Source: Sporosarcina aquimarina (GTDB taxonomy: Bacteria; Bacillota; Bacilli; Bacillales_A; Planococcaceae). Taken from it: 63,040 nt of DNA. How positions within the stretch are numbered: the first letter of the stretch is position 1; each line of letters begins with the position of its first letter. The notes beneath the pieces are model-generated. The model was not told the DNA's origin, searched no databases, and was given only the letters and a program-made list of their open reading frames with translations. A program made the position numbers and the translations under genes. The DNA is taken from positions 1-63,040 of the forward strand of contig NZ_JACLBZ010000022.1 in assembly GCF_019748715.1 (NCBI RefSeq). The letters run 5' to 3'. Below are positions 56,724 to 63,040 of the stretch, piece by piece.

Positions 56724-58106
56724 TCAGGTGCCAACGACAGACACTCGCGGAAATGTCAATTTAAAGACAGACCCTACGCCTTCCTCACTGCTAACGGCTA
56801 TGCTACCACCATATTCAGTGACCGTTTTCTTGACAAATGGAAGACCAAGTCCCGTGCCGCCTGCTTTACCAGAAACAAACGGCAAGAAAATCTTTTCCAT
56901 CATCTCTTCGCTCATACCAGTGCCTGTATCTGAAATTAGAATGTCTACATTTTGCTGTTCTCCTTCACAAACATGAACAGTCAGCGTCCCTTTTGGCCCC
57001 ATTGCTTCCATCGCGTTTTTAAGAAGATTTACCAAAATCTGCTTGACGCGATTCGGATTTGCTTTAATTAAAATGGGTTCCGTGATAAAATTTTCATTAA
57101 ATAAGTTTATTTGGTCAAGTAAGGCTTTCGGCTGTAATAATAACAATACTTCTTCCATTAGGACAGTAAGTGAAAATACTGTAACTTCATCGACACGAGG
57201 TTTGGAAAGAGCGAGCATTTCATTTAAAATTTCGTTCATCCGCTTTACTTCGCCTTGAATCACAGTTACATACTTATGGGCACTTCCTGTTACCTCATGT
57301 TCCAATAACTGAAGAAAACCGTGTAATGTAGTCATGGGGTTTCGGACTTCATGTGCTATACTAGCCGCAATTTCACCTGTCGTGGACAGTTGGTCGGAGT
57401 GTGCAAGCAATTGAAGCATATGTTCCTGTTCTGTCATATCTAGGACTCGCAAAATAAACATCTCGGTAGCTGAGTCGACTTCCAAGAGAAGGTTGAAGTA
57501 TTGTATATCACCATTTTTCTGGTAGGACAATTTCCTTTGAGCAACACCTTCATTTTTCGCCTGAACTACGTATTCCGTATAACAAAATTCTTCATCGTGG
57601 TGGAAGTTTTCTAGGAAGCTCTTGAGGTGTATAGAAGTCCCGCGAGTTGGATCGAAGAAGGTCTTATTGAATTCCTCATTCAAGGACACAAAGAATCCCC
57701 ATTCATTAACTAATGCCATCGGGATCTTAGCTGTCTGAAAGGCACTTTCGTATAATTGACTTAAGGTTTTCGTCTGTTCATCCATTTTTATCGTAATAAT
57801 AGCCTTTTCACTACGAGGCTGGTATATAATATAGCATGAGACATGTTTATCGCAGTCATCTTTTAGACATCCCTTTACACGTTCCTGTACAGTAATTTGT
57901 TGAAAGCTAGAGTGCACTAGGATGTTTTCAATTTGAACGAGTAGTCGTTCGTCGAAAATTTCTGATATATATTTCGGTAAGTCATTTTCTTTCACTAATG
58001 ATTTAAAAGCTTTTGTCATACCCAATATTTCACCATTGTGATTAATAATTATTTTAAAAAGAGAACTTTCGAGAAATTTATTGATATCTGTTGATTTCAA
58101 TACCAT
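56724..58106 (-). CDS. PAS-containing sporulation-type sensor histidine kinase
   Basis: The 460-residue protein has no membrane helix. Two PAS-like segments lie at about 10-110 and 125-240, followed by HisKA (SIAHEVRNPMTTLHGFLQLLE, phospho-acceptor H near 261) and HATPase_c with ILVNLLKNAMEA, ISDTGTGMSEE and GGTGLGLPFVKK. This is like the cytosolic phosphorelay kinases KinA/KinE. No response regulator is adjacent, which fits an orphan kinase feeding Spo0F. ATG 58106 is seven bases after GGGAGG; the longer frame to 58235 is unlikely. Confidence 0.85.
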   Translation of the reverse strand: MVLKSTDINKFLESSLFKIIINHNGEILGMTKAFKSLVKENDLPKYISEIFDERLLVQIENILVHSSFQQITVQERVKGCLKDDCDKHVSCYIIYQPRSEKAIITIKMDEQTKTLSQLYESAFQTAKIPMALVNEWGFFVSLNEEFNKTFFDPTRGTSIHLKSFLENFHHDEEFCYTEYVVQAKNEGVAQRKLSYQKNGDIQYFNLLLEVDSATEMFILRVLDMTEQEHMLQLLAHSDQLSTTGEIAASIAHEVRNPMTTLHGFLQLLEHEVTGSAHKYVTVIQGEVKRMNEILNEMLALSKPRVDEVTVFSLTVLMEEVLLLLQPKALLDQINLFNENFITEPILIKANPNRVKQILVNLLKNAMEAMGPKGTLTVHVCEGEQQNVDILISDTGTGMSEEMMEKIFLPFVSGKAGGTGLGLPFVKKTVTEYGGSIAVSSEEGVGSVFKLTFPRVSVVGT

Positions 58107-58290
58107 AAACATGCCTCCCTCTTTTATTTCAAAGTGTAACTTGATAAGTTTGCTAATCTCTATTTTGAAAATTTGAAATATAATCCTTTGAATTCTCATT
58201 ATGTCATATTTTTGGAACGCTTTACATAGGACCATAGTCTCTTTTAATTACCTAAAGTATACCAATATTTTTTCGTATAGGAGTATAATC

Positions 58291-60057
58291 ATGAAAATTG
58301 TTTTATCTACTTTAAATGCTAAATACATACACACTAACATTGCAATCCGCTATCTTAAGGCATACGCAGAGCCAGAATACCCATGTACTTTGGCGGAATT
58401 CACCATCCATGACCCAACACTCTCGATCGTCTCTGAACTTTATCAACATTCCCCTGATGTTGTCGGTTTCAGTGTTTACATTTGGAACATTGAAGAAACT
58501 ATCAAAGTCATTCGATTGCTTAAATTGACGAGTCCCGAAACTATTATCGTTTGTGGTGGGCCAGAAGTGACCTATGATTATGATCAATGGCTTGAACGCG
58601 TGCCAGAGATTGATTTTATCGTCATTGGCGAAGGCGAGCGGACATTTAAGGATTTACTACAAGCGATTAACGGGAAAACTGAATTATCGAGCGTGCAAGG
58701 GATCGCCTATCGCCAAGATGAACAGTTGAAGATTACAGCGCCTGGACCAAAATTGGATTTGCGGACACTGCAATCCCCTTTTCGTTTTGTTGAGGATTTG
58801 CCTCATCTTAGAAATCGAGTGATGTACATCGAAACGAGCCGTGGCTGCCCTTTTTCTTGCCAATTCTGTCTTTCTTCAATCGAAGTGGGCGTCCGCTATT
58901 TTAACCGGGAAGCAATCAAAGAAGATATTCGATATTTGATGAAACACGGTGCCAAGACGATAAAGTTTGTCGATCGTACGTTCAATATCAGCCGTAGTTA
59001 TGCGATGGAAATGTTCCAATTTTTAATTGACGAACATGTTCCAGGCACTGTCTTTCAATTTGAGATCACGGGCGATATCATGCGGCCGGAAGTCATTGAA
59101 TTTTTAAACGAAAATGCACCCGCAGGACTATTCCGTTTTGAAATCGGTGTCCAATCAACAAATGATCTGACGAATGAACTAGTTCAAAGAAGACAAAATT
59201 TCAGTAAGCTTTCTCGTACCGTTACCATGGTCAAGGAAGGCGGAAAAATTGCGCAGCATCTAGATTTAATCGCTGGATTGCCTGAAGAAGATTACGATTC
59301 TTTCCGCGATACTTTCAATGAAGTATTTGCTTTACGACCAGAAGAGCTGCAATTAGGTTTCTTAAAATTACTGCGGGGTACTGGTCTGCGAATTCAAGCA
59401 GAACAATACGGTTATCGTTTCATCGACACAGCTCCTTATGAAATCGTATCAAATAATGTGTTGTCCTTTGATGATATGCTGAAGATTAAACAAACAGAAG
59501 ACATTCTCGAAAAATATTGGAATTCAGGTCGATTTATACACTCTATGGAATATATCGTTACCGAATTGGTCGATACACCTTTCGACTTCTTTCAGCTATT
59601 CGGCGCTTTTTGGGAAAACCAAGGGTGGTCAAGAATCGGCCATCAGTTTGAAGATTTGTTCACACGTTTGGAACAATTTTTAAAAGAAGTTTTGAAGGTT
59701 GATACAGAAATCGCACGAAGTCTGTTAAAAATTGATTATCTGGCACATCAGAAATTCCTCCCTAGAAAAATATGGTGGGGCCCTTCTACTTTACAGGAAG
59801 AACAATTGAGGGAGATCAATCAGTTTTTGGTTCGCTCCCCACATCTACTCGGCGAGAGGTTTGTAGCACTCGGCCATACTGATCGAACGATCCGGAAACA
59901 AGTTTTCATCACAGATACTGCTGCCAAGTTGGAAGAAGATCTCACTGTGAAAAAAGATCGCGGGTATCTCATTTTCCAATATAGTCCGAGTCAAGAAGCA
60001 CAATACTTCCACCTCTCTGACCAAGTTTTAGAGAATTTGAAGGAACAGAAGCATTAA
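58291..60057 (+). CDS. B12-binding-domain radical SAM protein
   Basis: The 588-residue enzyme has an N-terminal cobalamin-binding-like Rossmann region (about 1-130, with VVGFSVYIWN and VCGGPEVTYD), then the radical SAM domain with RGCPFSCQFCLSS, the CxxxCxxC that binds [4Fe-4S], near residues 185-197. A DUF4080-type C-terminal domain follows from about 370. The DxHxxG B12 motif is not present, so cobalamin binding is uncertain. ATG 58291 follows TAGGAG by eight bases; an in-frame ATG at 58201 adds a non-family leader. Its reaction is unknown. Confidence 0.88.
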   Translation: MKIVLSTLNAKYIHTNIAIRYLKAYAEPEYPCTLAEFTIHDPTLSIVSELYQHSPDVVGFSVYIWNIEETIKVIRLLKLTSPETIIVCGGPEVTYDYDQWLERVPEIDFIVIGEGERTFKDLLQAINGKTELSSVQGIAYRQDEQLKITAPGPKLDLRTLQSPFRFVEDLPHLRNRVMYIETSRGCPFSCQFCLSSIEVGVRYFNREAIKEDIRYLMKHGAKTIKFVDRTFNISRSYAMEMFQFLIDEHVPGTVFQFEITGDIMRPEVIEFLNENAPAGLFRFEIGVQSTNDLTNELVQRRQNFSKLSRTVTMVKEGGKIAQHLDLIAGLPEEDYDSFRDTFNEVFALRPEELQLGFLKLLRGTGLRIQAEQYGYRFIDTAPYEIVSNNVLSFDDMLKIKQTEDILEKYWNSGRFIHSMEYIVTELVDTPFDFFQLFGAFWENQGWSRIGHQFEDLFTRLEQFLKEVLKVDTEIARSLLKIDYLAHQKFLPRKIWWGPSTLQEEQLREINQFLVRSPHLLGERFVALGHTDRTIRKQVFITDTAAKLEEDLTVKKDRGYLIFQYSPSQEAQYFHLSDQVLENLKEQKH

Positions 60058-60059
60058 AA

Positions 60060-60105
60060 TAAGCAGGCTGAGAAAATGACCATATTTTCTCAGCCTGCTT
60101 TTATT
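60060..60105. terminator. Bidirectional terminator between the radical SAM gene and ktrD
   Basis: AAGCAGGCTGAGAAAAT and ATTTTCTCAGCCTGCTT form a 17-bp perfect stem with T and A tracts, serving the convergent genes. Confidence 0.92.
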
Positions 60106-60115
60106 TACGTAATCA

Positions 60116-61465
60116 TTATCCGATAATCACACGTTCTTTTGGATAATGATAAGGTGTTTTATTCGTTTTACCGCCTATTGTATAAAGAAATGAAATCAAT
60201 CCTACGCGCCCGATAAACATCAAAACCATAATGATGAGTTTCCCAGCTACAGACAGATCCGATGTAATTCCAAGCGACATTCCGCAGGTCCCGAATGCTG
60301 ATGTAATTTCGAATAGTAAAGAAACGACCGGGACGCCTGGCTCCGTAAGCAACAAAAGGAGCAATGCCGTCATGACCATAACACAAGCTACGAGAATGAC
60401 CGCATATGAACGAAACACATCAACCAATTTAATTTGCCGTTTAAAAATGTGGATGACATCGTTCCCTTTGGCAAAATTGATCAGGAATAATATCGCTATG
60501 GCAAATGTGGTTGTACGGATCCCTCCTCCAACCGAACTGGGTGAAGCCCCGATAAACATTAAGGAACTGACGAATATGTCGGTTGCATCGCTGAAGTTTG
60601 TAACGTCATACGTCGTAAGACCGGCTGATCTCGCTGAAACCGAGTGGAACAATGCCGTGAAAAATTGCTCATGCCACCTCATCCCTTTGAATGAATGAAA
60701 TGATTCTAAAAGCCAAATCATCAAGGTACCGAAAACTAATAACAAGCCAAAGGTAGAAGTCGTGATCTTCGTAAATAAGGAGAAACGGAAATGAGGTACT
60801 TTTTTCGAAAAGTAACTTTTCACCTCAATTAGAACAGGAAACCCGATAGCTCCTAAAATAATTAAAACCATTAATATTAATTGAATAAAGTAGTCATTAA
60901 AATAAGGCTTCATGGAAGAACCGGTAATATCAAAACCTGCATTCGTAGTGGCAGAGACCGCCATGAACATCCCATTTAATAAGGCTTCACTGAACGAGTC
61001 GTAAAAACGAGAGATATAAAGTGTCAAAATCGCCCCGCCAATCAATTCGATTGCGACTATGATTTGAATAATTTGGCGAATGAGCTGCACAACACCCGCT
61101 AATGTATATTGATTCGTGTCGACCATGATCAGCTGACGTTCTCTCATTCCAATTCTTTTTTTTACGAGCAACCAAAAAAACGTACCAATTGACATAATGC
61201 CGATACCTCCTAGCTGGAGGACCAACATGAGCATACACAAGCCAAAAACCGAGTAGGTTTCTCCGATGTTTATTGATGATAACCCTGTAACACTTACCGC
61301 ACTTACAGCTGTAAATAAGCTGTCGATAAATGCTACATGGACGCCTGGCTTATAGACACCTGGTAAGTTCAGCAGCAGGAAAGAAGAAGCAATTGCTAAA
61401 AAGTAATAGAATACGATGATTTGTGCTGGAGTGAATTTATGTAAAACTTCTCGGGAAAGCTTCAT
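60116..61465 (-). CDS. ktrD: KtrD, K+-translocating subunit of a Ktr potassium uptake system
   Basis: KtrB/KtrD form the membrane channel of Na+-coupled K+ uptake, gated by KtrA/KtrC. The 449-residue protein has the four pore repeats with their selectivity-filter glycines in VSVTGLSS, TTNAGFDI, RSAGLTTYD and FGTCGMSLG. ATG 61465 gives the B. subtilis KtrD length; a TTG at 61474 is too close to its ribosome site. The regulatory partner KtrC is at 40596. The gene follows a hairpin-rich repeat. Confidence 0.93.
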   Translation of the reverse strand: MKLSREVLHKFTPAQIIVFYYFLAIASSFLLLNLPGVYKPGVHVAFIDSLFTAVSAVSVTGLSSINIGETYSVFGLCMLMLVLQLGGIGIMSIGTFFWLLVKKRIGMRERQLIMVDTNQYTLAGVVQLIRQIIQIIVAIELIGGAILTLYISRFYDSFSEALLNGMFMAVSATTNAGFDITGSSMKPYFNDYFIQLILMVLIILGAIGFPVLIEVKSYFSKKVPHFRFSLFTKITTSTFGLLLVFGTLMIWLLESFHSFKGMRWHEQFFTALFHSVSARSAGLTTYDVTNFSDATDIFVSSLMFIGASPSSVGGGIRTTTFAIAILFLINFAKGNDVIHIFKRQIKLVDVFRSYAVILVACVMVMTALLLLLLTEPGVPVVSLLFEITSAFGTCGMSLGITSDLSVAGKLIIMVLMFIGRVGLISFLYTIGGKTNKTPYHYPKERVIIG

Positions 61466-61582
61466 CTTTTTCAAATTCCTTTCATAACAGAAACTTTATT
61501 TTCCTACTTTATCAAATGCTTTGCTGAAAAGATAGCGTTACAAAGAACTTTACACTCTTTTAATAACCTTAAACCAACTAAT

Positions 61583-61797
61583 CAATTACGCTTCGGTATA
61601 ATTGTGTCTAGATTTTGAATTGTGCTTAGGTCTGCGTGACGCAGTCAGTTAACCTTTAACACCATCAAAATATGTGACATCCGTCCGAGGCTATCTCTTT
61701 GTTCAGCAAGCATTTGAACACCCGTTGTACTGGAAGTAAAACAGCTTTCATTTTATCACCATATAGATGAGAGCCTTCTGCTGAATAAAGATAAAAT
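61583..61797 (-). repeat. Hairpin-rich dispersed repeat, copy D (upstream of ktrD)
   Basis: On the minus strand it reads TTATCTTTATTCAGCAGAAG at the start and ends AAGCGTAATTG. The 3' 130 bases, from TGTTCAAATGCTTGCTGAAC on, are about 90 percent identical to copy B, including CTGCGTCACGCAG. The first stem changes from CCACC/GGTGG to TCATC/GGTGA, which keeps pairing. It ends 118 bases before ktrD, in the same sense. No gene lies in 61466-61835. Confidence 0.8.
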
Positions 61798-61832
61798 GCA
61801 ACTCCTTCTAAATATTAGAAGGAGTTGCATTT
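61793..61832. terminator. Terminator after ykoY
   Basis: AAATGCAACTCCTTCTAA and TTAGAAGGAGTTGCATTT form a perfect 18-bp stem. It stands immediately past the ykoY stop and next to repeat copy D. Confidence 0.9.
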
Positions 61833-61835
61833 AGT

Positions 61836-62594
61836 TTACCCTTTCAACCGTTGTTTCACTACGGCTAACAAATAGCCGCCAACTGCCAATATCAACAGTA
61901 TGATCCAGAATGTTGTTTTCCACAACGTCGAGTGCGGGAATGTCTCAGGAATAATTTGAAGCGCTGGATGTGCCAATGTCAGCACGACGAGTTTCACACC
62001 TACCCAGCCTACTATTAAGAATGCCGCAGTTTCGAGTGTCGGATATTTCTCCAGCAAAACGACAAACTGTCTAGCTGCGAAACGGATCATAATCAAACCA
62101 ATCATACCGCCAAGTAACATGACAACGAACTGTCCACCATTGATTCCACCGACATGGAAATCACCCAATTCTGGCAATGTCACAGCGAGCGCCACTGCCG
62201 CCAACATAGAGTCCAAAGCAAACGCAATGTCCGCTAATTCTACTTTCAAAACCGTCATCCAAAAACCAGATTGTTTTCTCGGTTTTTTATTCGGATTATC
62301 TTTTTGCGAGTGCGTGAGCTTGTCATATATATTCTTACCTGAAATGATTAATAAGTATGCTGCCCCTAACGCTTGGATCTGCCAAATGTTCACCAAAAAT
62401 GTAATCATGAATAAAGCTGTGAATCGGAAGACAAACGCTCCAACCAAGCCGTAAAATAATGCTTTCTTCTGCTGTGGTTTCGGCAAATGTTTGACCATTA
62501 CCGCCATCACTACTGCATTGTCCGTCGCCAATAGCCCTTCTAGTACGATCAGTACGACAAGAACCCATGCGTATTCTAATAAAATCGCGTCCAA
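61836..62594 (-). CDS. ykoY: TerC-family membrane protein YkoY, manganese handling
   Basis: TerC proteins export Mn2+, in B. subtilis to metalate secreted enzymes. The 252-residue protein has about seven helices and the TerC motifs EGLLATDNAVVMAVMVKHLP and ELADIAFALDSMLAAVALAV with the acidic metal-site aspartates. TTG 62594 is seven bases after AAGGAGG; a TTG at 62597 is one codon earlier. The gene is under a yybP-ykoY manganese riboswitch, which supports both the family and the metal. Confidence 0.93.
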   Translation of the reverse strand: MDAILLEYAWVLVVLIVLEGLLATDNAVVMAVMVKHLPKPQQKKALFYGLVGAFVFRFTALFMITFLVNIWQIQALGAAYLLIISGKNIYDKLTHSQKDNPNKKPRKQSGFWMTVLKVELADIAFALDSMLAAVALAVTLPELGDFHVGGINGGQFVVMLLGGMIGLIMIRFAARQFVVLLEKYPTLETAAFLIVGWVGVKLVVLTLAHPALQIIPETFPHSTLWKTTFWIILLILAVGGYLLAVVKQRLKG

Positions 62595-62621
62595 CAAAAT
62601 TCCTCCTTGTTTTATACAATA

Positions 62622-62656
62622 TAAAAAGACCCTCACCTAATAAAAGGCAAAGGTCT
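62622..62656 (-). terminator. Riboswitch expression-platform terminator
   Basis: On the minus strand AGACCTTTGCCT and AGGTGAGGGTCT pair around TTTATT and are followed by TTTTT. The upstream arm is the conserved 3' end of the aptamer, so metal binding and termination exclude each other. Confidence 0.75.
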
Positions 62657-62768
62657 CGCTAAGTCAGAATTTTGTATGTTCAAAATCCAGCTATCATAAC
62701 CGATGGCAGTTTAGACAGCCACGTATTGACGATTATGAAATAGGTTTCCCTATAGCTACTCCCCTTTG
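62646..62768 (-). ncRNA. yybP-ykoY manganese riboswitch aptamer
   Basis: On the minus strand the leader starts AAAGGGGAGTAGC and ends GCGAGACCTTTGCC, the two conserved flanks of the yybP-ykoY aptamer. Between them is a four-way-junction-like arrangement with a TGGCTGT...ACTGCC block. Mn2+ binding would hold the 3' arm in the aptamer and allow read-through into ykoY. Family and position are as expected for this riboswitch. Confidence 0.93.
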
Positions 62769-62810
62769 ACATTGCGTCAAAGTTATTAAGTTATTGGATA
62801 CTTTTAAAGT

Positions 62811-62838
62811 ATTATAACATAATAACTTCGCTTTGCAA
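62811..62838 (-). promoter_or_regulatory. Sigma-A promoter of the ykoY riboswitch leader
   Basis: On the minus strand TTGCAA and TATAAT are 16 bases apart with a TG element before the -10 (TGTTATAAT). The start near 62804 gives a leader of about 210 bases to ykoY. Confidence 0.75.
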
Positions 62839-62839
62839 A

Positions 62840-63040
62840 TCGTTTAGGTGTTGTCTGTGAAACTATATAATTTTTAAATTATTTTAGCAGGTTGAACGAG
62901 CTAAGGGCTAACTTTTTATTGTTTCGTCGCTCGATTTTAGGTAAGTCCTAAATAGGTACAGGGTAGTACATTTACGCCGCTTCGCCGCTGGGGGATTGCC
63001 TCCCGCCGTGAGCCAACTAGCAAAGACCGCTAGCTGTCTC
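62840..63040. other. Gene-free end of the window with a GC-rich repeat-like tail
   Basis: No gene is seen. From about 62970 the sequence turns GC-rich (CGCCGCTTCGCCGCTGGGGG, then GCCTCCCGCCGTGAGCC), like a diverged edge of the GC-rich repeat family, and is cut by the window. Confidence 0.35.

Overview
The window is a stretch of chromosome from a low-to-moderate GC, endospore-forming member of the Bacillales. Gene content and order match the arc of the Bacillus subtilis chromosome from ykoY/ktrD to coaD, read in reverse and much compacted. Vegetative-type families (pdh, cta, pycA, typA) sit beside sporulation-linked ones: a Spo0E-type phosphatase, RicF/YlbF and a PAS histidine kinase. Family resemblance and the dispersed intergenic repeats suggest Planococcaceae, most likely Sporosarcina or a close relative; this is an inference, since no rRNA is present. 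No tRNA, rRNA, CRISPR, prophage or intact insertion sequence was seen.

Layout. 1-5.7 kb: coaD, rsmD, an exported protein of unknown function, a YlbA-like gene, ylbG, an apparently inactive GDPD homologue, and ricF. 5.7-9.1 kb: a second-type MurE ligase with a diaminopimelate signature, divergent from a catalytic-domain-only aspartokinase, then ylbC. 9.2-18.8 kb: a YugN-like protein, an AI-2E family permease, a DUF420 protein, and the aa3/caa3 cytochrome oxidase block ctaG, ctaFEDCB with divergent ctaA. 18.9-31.9 kb: pycA, ftsW, ylaN, ylaL, ylaI, ylaH, typA, ylaF, suhB, yktB, yktA and a nitronate monooxygenase-like flavoenzyme. 31.9-38.4 kb: the pdhABCD operon, the lipoprotein gene ykyA, and def. 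38.4-45.1 kb: a tiny promoter-peptide-terminator unit, rpoY-rnjA, ktrC, and a potABCD polyamine transporter. 45.2-51.8 kb: a Cys-rich small protein, ykuU/ykuV thiol redox genes, two MFS transporters, ccpC and darB. 51.8-62.6 kb: a PAS-GGDEF-EAL protein, ykwC, a spo0E-like gene, ykvS, a lipoprotein, a sporulation-type kinase, a B12/radical SAM enzyme, ktrD, and a TerC-family gene (ykoY) behind a yybP-ykoY manganese riboswitch.

How the parts work together. pdhABCD and pycA feed acetyl-CoA and oxaloacetate into the TCA cycle, which CcpC controls. CtaA and CtaB make heme A for the CtaCDEF oxidase, CtaG supports its assembly, and two TTTGTGAA boxes between ctaB and ctaA suggest ResD control. KtrC, KtrD and DarB link potassium uptake to c-di-AMP. 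RicF, the Spo0E-like phosphatase and the PAS kinase would all act on entry into sporulation.

The most unusual signals are: (1) the murE2/aspartokinase pair with a sigma-K-like promoter, a candidate sporulation-specific diaminopimelate-adding system for spore cortex; (2) a four-copy, roughly 200-nt, hairpin-rich repeat, always in sense orientation upstream of a gene; and (3) a free-standing promoter with a 23-codon highly basic peptide and a terminator just ahead of rpoY-rnjA.
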